In this document: positions 16,382-24,747 of the stretch, one piece after another
Layout: each line of letters starts with the position of its first letter
How positions within the stretch are numbered: the stretch's first letter is position 1
From: Paenibacillus naphthalenovorans
GTDB taxonomy: Bacteria > Bacillota > Bacilli > Paenibacillales > NBRC-103111
Assembly (NCBI RefSeq): GCF_900099895.1
Contig: NZ_FNDY01000028.1
Location: forward strand, 1 to 61,888
Length of the DNA: 61,888 nucleotides
Reading direction: 5' to 3'
Notes under the pieces: generated by a model
What the model was told of the DNA's origin: nothing
Databases searched by the model: none
What the model saw: only the letters and a program-made list of their open reading frames with translations
Translations under genes and position numbers: made by a program

Positions 16382-16663
16382 TTGAAATATTTTGCTGTCT
16401 TTTTACCGATGCTTAGTCCGGAAAAGAGCCAGGAATACCGTCCGCAGCACCTTGATTATCTGGCGATCAGGCGCAAGGAAGGAAAAATTTTTGCCAATGG
16501 CAGATTCTTGGACGGAGCCGGAGGTCTGGTCATTTATAAAGCCGATTCGGAAGAGGAAGTCAGGCATATCGTCCAACAGGACCCTTATGTGATTCACCAG
16601 GCAAGAGGTTATGAGATCCATGAATGGGAAATGGTAACGGAGGCGATTCTTCCCGAATCGTAA
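16382..16663 (+). CDS. YciI-like protein
   Basis: A 93-residue ferredoxin-like-fold protein: MKYFAVFLPML..., HLDYL, G.IFANGRFLDGAGGLVIYKADSEEEVRHIVQQDPY is the YciI pattern, with the conserved His near residue 23 and the Asp of DPY near residue 70. The function of the family is poorly known; some members act as small dehalogenase-, lactonase- or isomerase-like enzymes. TTG 16382 after GGAAGGAGATGAGG is the start. It lies between the sugar-acid aldolase and the reductase in one operon, so a step in the same pathway (for example a lactone or isomer intermediate) is possible. Confidence 0.8.
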   Translation: MKYFAVFLPMLSPEKSQEYRPQHLDYLAIRRKEGKIFANGRFLDGAGGLVIYKADSEEEVRHIVQQDPYVIHQARGYEIHEWEMVTEAILPES

Positions 16664-16674
16664 AAGCTTCTCGC

Positions 16675-16707
16675 AAGGTCCTATGAACTCCGGTTTATAG
16701 GACCCTT
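16675..16707 (+). terminator. Intergenic hairpin between the YciI-like and reductase genes
   Basis: GGTCCTAT (16677-16684) pairs with ATAGGACC (16697-16704). Only a short CTTT follows, so it may be a weak terminator or an mRNA-processing or stability hairpin lowering downstream expression. Confidence 0.45.
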
Positions 16708-16747
16708 TACGTAAGCGTATTCTGAACAAACCACAGGAGGGAAACAT

Positions 16748-17620
16748 ATGAAGGTTGCTTTCATCGGGCTCGGGAATATGGGATTGCCCATGTCCAAAAA
16801 CTTGGTTAAGGCTAATTATGAAGTGTATGGGCTGAATCGCAGCAAGGGCCGCGAGCAGCTCTTTGCCGAGGCCGGGGGGAAGACGGGCTATTCGCTTCCC
16901 GAGTTAGCGCGAATTGCTGATGTGATGATGACCTGTTTGCCTTTTCCCGCTGATGTGGAGGAGGTTTTCCTCGGCTCCGACGGGATCGTAGCCAACGGAC
17001 ATGCCGGACAAATCCTGATCGATTTCAGCACGGTATCTCCGGACCTGAACCATAAAATAGAGAAGGAAGCCGCGAAGAAGGGGATAGAGTTTTTGGACGC
17101 GCCTGTAAGCGGAGGGAATTTCGGAGCAGAGAGCGGAACATTAAGCATAATGGTCGGCGGGAAAAAGGAAGTATTCCATAAGGTATATCCTTTGTTTGAA
17201 GTGCTGGGGAAACAAATTTATCATACCGGACCTGTAGGCAGCGGAACGATTATCAAATTGATCAATCAATACATGGTCGGCGTTCATACGCAAGCAGCCA
17301 GCGAAGCGTTCATCATTGGAGAAAAAATGGGCATCGACGGGCCATTGATGTTCGACATCTTAAATGCAAGCTATGCGCAGAGCCGGATTTTTGAGAGACA
17401 CTACACGAATTTCATTGCCCAAAATCAATTTCAAGCGGGGTTTGCTTTGAAGCTGCTGTTTAAAGATTTGACGCTGGTACAAAAAATGGCCGAAGACAAT
17501 GATATAAACCTGCCTGTAGGGAAGCCAATCACATCTTTGTTTCAACAGGCAAAAGAAAGCTCACATGGAGATAAGGATATGTCGGCAATGGTTTTATATG
17601 TCAAGGAACTCCAGAAGTAA
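16748..17620 (+). CDS. 3-hydroxyisobutyrate dehydrogenase family reductase (tartronate semialdehyde reductase, GarR-like)
   Basis: A 290-residue NAD(P)-dependent beta-hydroxyacid dehydrogenase. The Rossmann motif is GLGNMGLPM at residues 7-15. The substrate-binding loop is FLDAPVSGGNFGAESGTLSIMVGG (about 115-138), and the catalytic Lys is in GSGTIIKLINQYM (about 172). AGFALKLLFKDLTLV (about 235) is the conserved C-terminal helix. It would reduce tartronate semialdehyde to glycerate if the upstream aldolase produces it, the GarL-GarR relay of galactarate/glucarate breakdown. ATG 16748 follows ACAGGAGGG. No dehydratase of the GarD/GudD type is in the window. Confidence 0.85.
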   Translation: MKVAFIGLGNMGLPMSKNLVKANYEVYGLNRSKGREQLFAEAGGKTGYSLPELARIADVMMTCLPFPADVEEVFLGSDGIVANGHAGQILIDFSTVSPDLNHKIEKEAAKKGIEFLDAPVSGGNFGAESGTLSIMVGGKKEVFHKVYPLFEVLGKQIYHTGPVGSGTIIKLINQYMVGVHTQAASEAFIIGEKMGIDGPLMFDILNASYAQSRIFERHYTNFIAQNQFQAGFALKLLFKDLTLVQKMAEDNDINLPVGKPITSLFQQAKESSHGDKDMSAMVLYVKELQK

Positions 17621-17689
17621 TGGAGCATATGGCATTCACTTAACGGATTCTTGTGTTGTTGATGAAGTGCAAGAAAATATCCCCTGAAC

Positions 17690-17718
17690 AGCCCACGTGC
17701 CATCGTGGGTTATTTGTT
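17690..17718 (+). terminator. Probable terminator of the aldolase-reductase operon
   Basis: GCCCACG / CGTGGGT stem with a six-base loop followed by the T-rich TATTTGTTTATT. Confidence 0.6.
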
Positions 17719-17793
17719 TATTATAAAATCGTTATTGACATCGCACGATCATTAGAATTAATATGAATTCAGATATATCAGTTAAATATCTGA

Positions 17794-17822
17794 TTGACAT
17801 CTATAAATTTGTAAATTATAGT
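17794..17822 (+). promoter_or_regulatory. SigA promoter of the two-component system
   Basis: TTGACA at 17794-17799, 17 bases, TATAGT at 17817-17822. An inverted repeat CAGATAT/ATATCTG (17770-17792) lies immediately upstream and could bind a regulator. Confidence 0.75.
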
Positions 17823-17890
17823 TCCTCGTAAAGGGACGATCGTTTCCGGAGTTACCTCTACCGTAAATGAGAAATGCTTAGCAGGTTTTA

Positions 17891-17904
17891 TGGAAGCGCT
17901 TTAT
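17891..17904 (+). promoter_or_regulatory. cre-like site in the leader of the two-component genes
   Basis: TGGAAGCGCTTTAT keeps the AAGCGCTT core of cre boxes about 60 bases after the predicted start site, compatible with CcpA road-block repression of this catabolic locus. Confidence 0.5.
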
Positions 17905-17943
17905 AGGATTCCGATTGGTTACTAGCTAAGGAGGTGATTCATC

Positions 17944-19734
17944 ATGTGGGAATTACTGCGTCAGCTAGCGGAAAACATGGCGATGATTGTAACCATTGCC
18001 TTTCTGTTGACCCGGATCAAATCCTTTCACCTTATTTTTCAAAAGGGTTTAAATCAACAAAGTAAACTGATCATTTTTTCGGTATTTTCCTTATTTGGAA
18101 TTGTAAGCCATTACATAGGAATCCATATCATGACGGATCATCTCGCGCTTACCGCATGGAATTGGGGAACCAGCAATGGTCACTCTTCCATCGCCAACAC
18201 CAGCCCCGTAGCCACGATCATGGGGGGGCTATTAGGAGGTCCCGTGATCGGTTTGGGAATTGCCCTGGTCATTGGAGGATATCGTTTTCTATATGGCGGA
18301 TTCGCCGATTGGGCTACGCTGGGTTCATTCCTTATATTAGGGTTACTGGCTGGTTGGGCCGGCGCATATTTGAAGAGAAAAGGTAAAGTGACTCCTTTAT
18401 CGGCCTTATGGGTGGCGTTGTTCTTAGAACTGATTCATATGGCCATCCTTTTGTTTCTCCCCGAGCCGGATATATTAGCGTTTCAATTGGTACGTTTAAT
18501 CGCCATTCCCATGATCGTCATTAATTCACTAGGGGTTTGGATTTTTGCGCAAATATTGGAGACCGTTCTAAAGGAAGATGCGAAAGCACGCGCTTTTGAA
18601 ACGCATAAAGCCTTGTTTATTGCAGACAAAACGCTTCCCTATTTCCGTCAGGGACTTCATGCTTCCTCATGTAGAGAAGCGGCGAAAATCATCCATAGGC
18701 AAAGCGGCGCCGACGCTATTGGTATTACGAACCGGTTGGAAATCATTGCCTATGTTGGCGGCGGCGAGGAAGAACTATACGTGTCCCAGCGGATGCATCA
18801 ATCCTTAATTCGAAACGCGTTGGTGTCCGGCCAGAGGGTCGTTTTTAAGCGCCGGAACAAACAGGAGGAGCAGACATTCCCCTTTGCCATGGTCATCGTT
18901 TTGCCTCTTGTGGTCAGCGGAGAACCGATCGCCGCCCTCTTGCTGTACTACAGAAAGGCGCATTCCATGAGTGCTGCGGAGGAAGAGCTGGCTGAAGGAT
19001 TGAGTAAGCTGTTCTCTACCCAGTTGGAACTGGGTGAGGTAGAGCGGCAGAAAAAGCTGCTTGCCGATGCGGAGATCAAGGCGCTTCAGGCACAGGTTAA
19101 TCCGCATTTTCTCTTTAATTCCATTAATACGTTAGTTTCCATATGCAGAACCGATGCCATGCTGGCAAGAAAACTGTTGTTGGATTTGGGGACGTTTTTT
19201 CGCAGTAATTTACAGGGCGCCAGGCAGTTATTCATTCCGCTGTCGAAAGAACTGGAGCATGTCCAGGCCTATTTAGCCTTAGAGCAGGCCCGTTTTCCGG
19301 GACGCTATCGTTTAAATATACAAGTTGAACCCGGACTCGAGGAAACCTTAATTCCTCCTTTCACTCTGCAGCCGCTGGTGGAAAATTCAATCAGCCATGG
19401 ATTTGCAGGCAGAAGGAAAGGAGGAATGGTGAATATTCAAGTTTACAATGACCAAGGTCATGTAGTGATTGAGGTCAAAGACAATGGAAAAGGAATGGAT
19501 AAGGAAAGACTGAACCTATTGGGGAAAAAAGCGGTTGATTCTCATAAAGGCACAGGCACTGCATTACATAATATCCATGAACGCCTGCATGGGCTCTACG
19601 GAGCCAATGTTTCCATGAAGATTAGCAGTGAGAAGGATAAAGGAACTCAAATTGAACTGCGGTTTCTACGAACAGATGGAGGGGAGTATGGGGATGCTGA
19701 GAGCCTACTTGATAGAGGACGAGCCATTTGCTAG
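17944..19734 (+). CDS. LytS-type sensor histidine kinase (5TM-5TMR_LYT)
   Basis: A 596-residue membrane kinase. Residues about 1-215 form the 5TM-5TMR_LYT sensor, with GTSNGHSSIANTSPVATIMGGLLGGPVIGLGIALVIGGYRF as a conserved loop. A GAF-like middle (about 225-360) follows. The His_kinase domain starts with ALQAQVNPHFLFNSINTLVSI, where His in NPHFLFN is phosphorylated. N box QPLVENSISHGF and G box VKDNGKGM form the HATPase_c part. Such kinases sense membrane or small-molecule signals (compare LytS, BtsS, YpdA for pyruvate). ATG 17944 follows AGGAGGTG. It overlaps the response regulator gene and precedes a tripartite carboxylate transporter, suggesting a carboxylate signal. Confidence 0.9.
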   Translation: MWELLRQLAENMAMIVTIAFLLTRIKSFHLIFQKGLNQQSKLIIFSVFSLFGIVSHYIGIHIMTDHLALTAWNWGTSNGHSSIANTSPVATIMGGLLGGPVIGLGIALVIGGYRFLYGGFADWATLGSFLILGLLAGWAGAYLKRKGKVTPLSALWVALFLELIHMAILLFLPEPDILAFQLVRLIAIPMIVINSLGVWIFAQILETVLKEDAKARAFETHKALFIADKTLPYFRQGLHASSCREAAKIIHRQSGADAIGITNRLEIIAYVGGGEEELYVSQRMHQSLIRNALVSGQRVVFKRRNKQEEQTFPFAMVIVLPLVVSGEPIAALLLYYRKAHSMSAAEEELAEGLSKLFSTQLELGEVERQKKLLADAEIKALQAQVNPHFLFNSINTLVSICRTDAMLARKLLLDLGTFFRSNLQGARQLFIPLSKELEHVQAYLALEQARFPGRYRLNIQVEPGLEETLIPPFTLQPLVENSISHGFAGRRKGGMVNIQVYNDQGHVVIEVKDNGKGMDKERLNLLGKKAVDSHKGTGTALHNIHERLHGLYGANVSMKISSEKDKGTQIELRFLRTDGGEYGDAESLLDRGRAIC

Positions 19735-20434
19735 GGATGAACTTAAATATTTGCTTGCCAGATTGAGAGAAGTCAAGGTCATAGGAGAATCGGATACGAT
19801 GGAGGAAGCCGTTTCCGATATTAAACAATTAGAGCCGGATGTGATTTTTTTGGATATATGCCTTGCGGATGGAAGCGGCCTGGAGGTTGCAAAGCAAATT
19901 AACAGGCTAAAACGTCCTCCATGGGTTGTGTTTGCTACGGCTTTTCATCAGCATGCATTGGAAGCATTTGAATTGAATGCGATTGATTATATCACCAAGC
20001 CATTTATGGAGGATCGGATCGAGCAAACCATTGAGAAAGTCAAAAAGCTGACGGAGCAGCAGAAAGCGGAGGGATCTCTAACCCATTCTAAACCATCTCA
20101 AAAGCGTAAAAACAAGCTTGCCGTCTCGCAAGGAGAGCGAATCATTATGGTTGACATGGACAAAATCGTATATATTGGAACAGAAGACCGACAGGTTGTA
20201 CTGAAATCGGTGGACGCCAGGTTCAAGATTGATGCTCCGTTATATGAGATGACCCATAAGCTGGGAAGCTTCCCTTTTTTGCGTACCCATAGGGGGTATA
20301 TCGTGAATGCGGACTTTGTAGCAGAAGTGGAACCTTGGTTTAACGGGACGTATAACCTTTTATTGAGTGACGGTTCCAAAGTTCCGGTCAGTCGTTCCTA
20401 TATCAAGGAAATACGTGAATACTTAGACTTCTAA
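19688..20434 (+). CDS. LytTR-family response regulator
   Basis: A 248-residue regulator. The receiver domain (1-125) has the acidic pair EDEPFAR, phosphoacceptor Asp in DVIFLDICLADGSGL and Lys in YITKPF. The LytTR DNA-binding domain (about 145-248) contains IIMVDMDKIVYIGTEDRQVVLKS and FLRTHRGYIVN, which is diagnostic. It acts as the partner of the overlapping LytS-type kinase (47 bases of overlap). ATG 19688 (or 19694) sits after GGAGGGG; the longer frame lacks a ribosome site. Probable targets are the two identically built promoter elements at 15440-15528 and 21552-21619. Confidence 0.9.
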   Translation: MGMLRAYLIEDEPFARDELKYLLARLREVKVIGESDTMEEAVSDIKQLEPDVIFLDICLADGSGLEVAKQINRLKRPPWVVFATAFHQHALEAFELNAIDYITKPFMEDRIEQTIEKVKKLTEQQKAEGSLTHSKPSQKRKNKLAVSQGERIIMVDMDKIVYIGTEDRQVVLKSVDARFKIDAPLYEMTHKLGSFPFLRTHRGYIVNADFVAEVEPWFNGTYNLLLSDGSKVPVSRSYIKEIREYLDF

Positions 20435-20437
20435 GCC

Positions 20438-20478
20438 GGCTATCCCAAAAAAGTTGCACATTGGAGATAGCCTTTTTT
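20438..20478 (+). terminator. Terminator between the response regulator and the first TctC gene
   Basis: GGCTATCCCAA / TTGGAGATAGCC stem with one bulge, followed by six Ts. No clear promoter follows before the TctC gene at 20529, so partial read-through is likely. Confidence 0.75.
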
Positions 20479-20528
20479 CTTAACATTCAGGGATTTCACA
20501 TAGCAAATATGCGGGAGGGATGTACATC

Positions 20529-21527
20529 GTGCAAATGGGTAAAAGCTTTCGATCATCTTTGCTTATTCCTGTACTGCTATTAGGGACAACGGCCTGCTCA
20601 CAAGCTCCGAAGCCTGTGAATGAAATGGTTAAACCGGTTTATCCGCTTAAAAATATAGAAATGGTTGTCGGATATACCGCGGGCGGAGGCACGGATGTCG
20701 TGGCTCGTATCGTGGCGAAGACTGCAGAAAAGTATATGCCAAACGGTAAAACCATAAGAGTAACCAATAAACCGGGCGATAGCGGAACGAATGCCCTTGT
20801 CGACATTATGCAAGCGAATCCAGATGGATATAAGTTAGGGTCTGTATCCGCAGGCAGCTTGGCGATCCAGCCGAACTACGGTAAAACCCCGTTTGCATCC
20901 GACAGCTTTATTCCGATCGCACAGTTTAACTCCGCGCCAAACATCCTTGTAGTTAGGGCCGATGCCCCGTGGAAAAGCTACGATGAATGGTTAGCCTGGG
21001 TAAAGCAGCATCCCGGCCAGTTTACCTATGGATCAAGCGGAGCAGGCAATACCCAGCACCTGGCGATGGAAGCTGTTAACATCCTGGAAAGCATCCAAAC
21101 CAAGCATGTACCCTATGACGGCGCAGCGCTTTCGATCAAAGCTTTGTTGGACGGATATGTGCAGGGAGTGATCGTTCTGTCGCAAGAAGCCAAGCCGCAT
21201 GTGGATGCCGGCTCGCTGCGCGTACTGGCGAACTTGGGGACGTCCCCGACGAAAGCCTACCCGGATGCCGTGTTTTTGAGGGAAAGAGGATTTATCGGCC
21301 TGGACACCTGGTCGGGCGTGGTTGTGGCGAAAGGCACCCCGCAAGAGATCGTGGATACGCTTCGGGATGTGTTTAGGAAAGCGATGAATGATCCGCTGCT
21401 CAAAGAAGAATTCAACAACATCGGCCTCGAACCGGCTTATGCGGACAGCAAAGAATTTGCTGAAATCATTGCCCGAACAAGCAAGTTAACCAGAGACGTA
21501 GCTAAAGTCATCGGTTTAGTCAAATAG
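20529..21527 (+). CDS. tctC: Tripartite tricarboxylate transporter substrate-binding lipoprotein (TctC/Bug family), copy 1
   Basis: A 332-residue extracytoplasmic binding protein. It has a signal peptide with lipobox-like TTAC followed by SQAPKP. The TctC/Bug pattern is MVVGYTAGGGTDVVARIVAKTAEKYM, VTNKPG..GTNALVDI, AGNTQHLAMEAVN, VPYDGAALSIKALLDG, and a C-terminal GLEPAYADSKEFAEII. GTG 20529 is chosen because GGGAGGG is nine bases upstream and because VQMGKS then aligns with MQIGKS of copy 2; ATG 20520 touches the Shine-Dalgarno sequence. It delivers a carboxylate to TctAB. It is closely similar to the next gene, evidently by duplication. Confidence 0.88.
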   Translation: MQMGKSFRSSLLIPVLLLGTTACSQAPKPVNEMVKPVYPLKNIEMVVGYTAGGGTDVVARIVAKTAEKYMPNGKTIRVTNKPGDSGTNALVDIMQANPDGYKLGSVSAGSLAIQPNYGKTPFASDSFIPIAQFNSAPNILVVRADAPWKSYDEWLAWVKQHPGQFTYGSSGAGNTQHLAMEAVNILESIQTKHVPYDGAALSIKALLDGYVQGVIVLSQEAKPHVDAGSLRVLANLGTSPTKAYPDAVFLRERGFIGLDTWSGVVVAKGTPQEIVDTLRDVFRKAMNDPLLKEEFNNIGLEPAYADSKEFAEIIARTSKLTRDVAKVIGLVK

Positions 21528-21551
21528 TGGTGATTTTGTCGCCATAATGAA

Positions 21552-21619
21552 TCGTTTAGTTATTTCATATCAACAGTTCGTCTTGAAAATGTGTTGTTAC
21601 CGCTTTCATTAAGTATGAT
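21552..21619 (+). promoter_or_regulatory. Shared LytTR-like promoter element upstream of the second TctC gene
   Basis: TTTAGT (21555-21560), 15 bases, GTTCGTCTTGAAAAT (21576-21590), 12 bases, CTTTCATTAAGTATGAT (21603-21619). Order and spacing are identical to 15464-15528. ACAGTTCGT at 21573-21581 fits the nine-base LytTR half-site, and a weaker TCGTTTAGT starts exactly 21 bases upstream, the phasing expected for LytTR direct repeats. TATGAT at the end is the likely -10. Confidence 0.62.
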
Positions 21620-21658
21620 AAGCCTATAGAGTCTACTACACCATTGAGGAGGGTTTAT

Positions 21659-22690
21659 ATGCAAATCGGGAAAAGCTTTTTATTCACGCTGCTCACAGGC
21701 GCGCTGGTTTTGGGGTCTGCAGGCTGTTCCAATGCTCCTGAAACAAAACCAACGGGTGCTGAGCAAGCTGCGGAAACACAGAACAAAGAGACCAAAACCG
21801 ATTTTCCGAAAAAGGATATCGAACTCGTGGTTGGCTTTGCCGCAGGCGGCGGCACAGACGCCGTTGCGCGAATCGTTGCAAACGTTGCCAACAAATACAT
21901 GCCGGGTGGCAAATCGATTGTCGTATCCAATAAAACGGGAGGCAGCGGAACGATAGCTCTGGCCGATATCCTGCAGTCGAATGCTGACGGGTATAAGATC
22001 GGTTCCGTAACGACCGGTAACCTGGCGATTCAACCCAATTACGGCAAAACTCCATTTCAAATAGACGACTTCATTCCTGTTGCGCGATTTAATTCCGCAC
22101 AAAACCTGTTGGTGGTCAAGGCTGACGCTCCTTGGAAAACGTATGACGAGTGGCTGGATTGGGTGAAGAAAAATCCGGGCAAATTTACCTACGGGACGCC
22201 AGGGGCAGGCAATACTCAGCATTTAACGATGGAAGGCATCAATATTCTGGAAGGCATCCAAACCAAGCATGTACCGTTTGACGGTGCGGCGCCTGCACTT
22301 ACGGCTTTGTTAGGCGGTCATGTGCAGGGGGCGGTCGTTCTGACACAGGAAGCCAAACCGCATGTGGACTCCGGTACGGTGCGCGTACTCGCTAACGCCG
22401 GCACAAGCAAAATTGAGGCCTTCAAGGATGCGGTATTCTTAAAGGATAAAGGATTTGTAGGTTTGGACACCTGGTCCGGCGTCGTTGTTCACAAAGACAC
22501 ACCGAAAGAAGTCGTCGATATTCTTCGTGAGGTGTTCAAGAAGGCGATGGCAGATCCATCGATCAAAGAGGAATTCAACCGGATTGGTCTTGAACCAGCC
22601 TACGCGGATAGCAAAGAATTTGCCGACATCATTGCTCAAACGAACAAGACGACCGGCGATGTGGCAAAGTCCATTGGTCTAATCAAGTAA
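21659..22690 (+). CDS. tctC: Tripartite tricarboxylate transporter substrate-binding lipoprotein (TctC/Bug family), copy 2
   Basis: A 343-residue lipoprotein: signal peptide with lipobox GSAGC, a short linker rich in Glu, Thr and Ala (APETKPTGAEQAAETQNKE), then the TctC fold: LVVGFAAGGGTDAVARIVANVANKYM, AGNTQHLTMEGINILEGIQTKHVPFDGAAPALTALLGG. It is a tandem paralogue of the preceding gene, with nearly the same block structure throughout. ATG 21659 follows GAGGAGGG. Its own promoter element lets the LytTR regulator activate it separately. It is followed by tctB and tctA. Two binding proteins for one membrane unit suggest two ligands or dosage. Confidence 0.9.
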   Translation: MQIGKSFLFTLLTGALVLGSAGCSNAPETKPTGAEQAAETQNKETKTDFPKKDIELVVGFAAGGGTDAVARIVANVANKYMPGGKSIVVSNKTGGSGTIALADILQSNADGYKIGSVTTGNLAIQPNYGKTPFQIDDFIPVARFNSAQNLLVVKADAPWKTYDEWLDWVKKNPGKFTYGTPGAGNTQHLTMEGINILEGIQTKHVPFDGAAPALTALLGGHVQGAVVLTQEAKPHVDSGTVRVLANAGTSKIEAFKDAVFLKDKGFVGLDTWSGVVVHKDTPKEVVDILREVFKKAMADPSIKEEFNRIGLEPAYADSKEFADIIAQTNKTTGDVAKSIGLIK

Positions 22691-22762
22691 TTTTCTTAAA
22701 GGGCATGTCTGTGCTGCGTGCTGATATGCCCTTATCATCGGCAAAGGAGGTGGTTGATTTTG

Positions 22763-23212
22763 ATGAGACAAAATGCCGGTGTTTGGGCGGCGATCTTCAT
22801 TTTTCTGTTCGGCTTGATGTTCTTTTGGATGTCTCTTTCGTTTGATTATATGGGGCCGGAGGGGCCTGGACCGGGCCTTCTTCCTTTGTGGCTAAGCGGG
22901 CTTCTCATCATTCTCTCGGTGGTTTACATGATGAATTCCATAAAGCATATTACCAGGTTCAAGGATATTTTGCCGAGAGGGAAGGGTTTCATCAATATCG
23001 TAACCATCATCGGGTCATTTCTTCTCTTTCTACTAACCGTTAAATCGATTGGCTTTGTGATGGCCGGGACCCTTTTTCTTTTCATTCTGCTGGCAAGAGA
23101 GTACCAATGGTACGCCGGCCTTGGGATTTCCATTGGAATTTCGATTATTCTGTTCTGGGTGTTCTGTAAACTGCTGTCTGTGCCGATACCGGTTAATGCC
23201 TGGGGGTGGTGA
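22763..23212 (+). CDS. tctB: Tripartite tricarboxylate transporter small membrane subunit TctB
   Basis: A 149-residue protein with four predicted helices: WAAIFIFLFGLMFFWMSLSF, then GPEGPGPGLLPLWLSGLLIILSVVYM (the conserved PGPG..P..LG pattern of TctB), a basic loop, FINIVTIIGSFLLFLLTV, and ISIGISIILFWVFCKLLSVPIP. ATG 22763 is preceded by AAGGAGGT; longer starts at TTG have poor spacing. It partners TctA in the membrane and receives substrate from the TctC proteins. It ends four bases before tctA, so the two are translationally linked. Confidence 0.87.
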   Translation: MRQNAGVWAAIFIFLFGLMFFWMSLSFDYMGPEGPGPGLLPLWLSGLLIILSVVYMMNSIKHITRFKDILPRGKGFINIVTIIGSFLLFLLTVKSIGFVMAGTLFLFILLAREYQWYAGLGISIGISIILFWVFCKLLSVPIPVNAWGW

Positions 23213-23216
23213 TGCC

Positions 23217-24722
23217 GTGGAACTATTTTCGAATTTGTTCGTTGGTTTTGAACATGCGATTTCCGGATGGAATTTGTTATATTGCTTGGTCGGCGTCACG
23301 ATAGGGATGCTTGTCGGAGTTATGCCGGGCTTAGGCCCGACGGCAGGTACGGCCATCCTGATTCCGCTTACCTTCGGGTTGGACCCGATGTCGGCGATTA
23401 TCATGCTTTCCGGAATTTTTTACGGCGCGATGTACGGGGGGACTATCACCTCCGTATTAATTAACACCCCCGGGGAAGCGGCGTCGGTGATTACCTGTCT
23501 TGATGGTCATCAAATGGCTAAACAGGGAAGAGCAGGCGTTGCGCTCGGAGTGGCCGGCATAGGCTCCTTTATCGGGGGGACGGCGGCGATTCTGGGACTT
23601 GCTTTTGTCGGTCCGCCACTTGCTCATTTCGCGCTGCGTTTCGGTCCGCCTGAATTTTTTGCTTTGATGATGGTAGGATTGTTAATGCTCATCGGTTTGA
23701 TGGGAAGATCGCTGGTCAAAGGTATGATTGCGGCGATTATTGGACTTCTCCTCTCCCTGATCGGAATGGATCCTGTCTCCGCATCGATTCGCTTTACCTT
23801 TGACCAAATGGAATTGTTGAATGGTTTTGATTTTGTTGCCATTGCGATGGGGCTTTTTGGGATTTCGGAGATTTTGCTAAACGCCGAAAACGCCATGAAA
23901 GTGGATAAGCCGCCGAAGGTCAAGGGACTGTTCCCAAATAAAGAGGAATGGGCGCCGACGATGAAAGCGATCGGGCGCGGTACAGGGTTAGGTTTTATAT
24001 TGGGCTTGATCCCGGGCGCTAATGCGGTCATTGCGTCACTGATGTCGTATTCCCTGGAGAAGAAAATGGCGAAAGACCCCACCCGTTTTGGAAAAGGAGC
24101 CATTGAGGGTGTGGCAGGACCGGAAACCGCGAACAATGCCTATAGCGGTGCAGCCCTGATTCCGCTCTTTACGCTGGGGATCCCAAGCTCGCCAACAGTT
24201 GCCGTCATTTTAGGCGCTTTTATCCTCCACGGCTTGACGCCGGGTCCCCAATTATTCCAGAACAACCCGGATTTCGTCTGGGGAGTCATCGCGAGTATGT
24301 TTATAGGTAACCTGATCCTGTTATTTATGAATCTTCCGATGGCCGGAATGTGGGCCAAAATCGCTTTGGTTCCTTATAAGTTATTGTTCCCGATCATTTT
24401 GATCATTTCTATTCTGGGTGTGTACAGCGTTAACAACAGCTTATGGGATGTCGGGGTCATGTTTATGTTCGGAATCATCGGCTACTTTATGAAAAAGCTG
24501 GATATTCCCATCGCGGCAACCGTATTGACCTTCGTACTCGGAGCGCTGATCGAAACCTCCTTACTTCAATCCCTGGCGATGTCGGAAGGTTCGTTAATGA
24601 TTTTCTTTGAACGACCGATATCCGCGGTTCTTATGATCGTGGCCCTGGTCGTTCTGGCTGGAAGTATCATCAGTGTGGTGAAGAAGAAAAGGGGAATGCT
24701 TGCCAGCGATGTAGAGATGTAA
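23217..24722 (+). CDS. tctA: Tripartite tricarboxylate transporter large membrane subunit TctA
   Basis: A 501-residue transporter, the normal TctA length, with about eleven or twelve hydrophobic segments. The two signature Gly-rich loops are visible: GVMPGLGPTAGTAILIPLTFGLDP near residue 35 and LGLIPGANAVIASLMSYSLEKK near residue 265. FYGAMYGGTITSVLINTPGEAASV and GVAGPETANNAYSGAALIPLFTLGIPSSPTVAVILGAF also fit. GTG 23217 follows GGGGGTGGTGA directly after tctB. It performs ion-coupled uptake of a di- or tricarboxylate; the ligand is unknown, but the aldolase and dehydrogenase neighbours point to a hydroxy- or keto-carboxylate. Confidence 0.92.
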   Translation: MELFSNLFVGFEHAISGWNLLYCLVGVTIGMLVGVMPGLGPTAGTAILIPLTFGLDPMSAIIMLSGIFYGAMYGGTITSVLINTPGEAASVITCLDGHQMAKQGRAGVALGVAGIGSFIGGTAAILGLAFVGPPLAHFALRFGPPEFFALMMVGLLMLIGLMGRSLVKGMIAAIIGLLLSLIGMDPVSASIRFTFDQMELLNGFDFVAIAMGLFGISEILLNAENAMKVDKPPKVKGLFPNKEEWAPTMKAIGRGTGLGFILGLIPGANAVIASLMSYSLEKKMAKDPTRFGKGAIEGVAGPETANNAYSGAALIPLFTLGIPSSPTVAVILGAFILHGLTPGPQLFQNNPDFVWGVIASMFIGNLILLFMNLPMAGMWAKIALVPYKLLFPIILIISILGVYSVNNSLWDVGVMFMFGIIGYFMKKLDIPIAATVLTFVLGALIETSLLQSLAMSEGSLMIFFERPISAVLMIVALVVLAGSIISVVKKKRGMLASDVEM

Positions 24723-24747
24723 ATGAGCAGAGAGGATTTGATAACCC

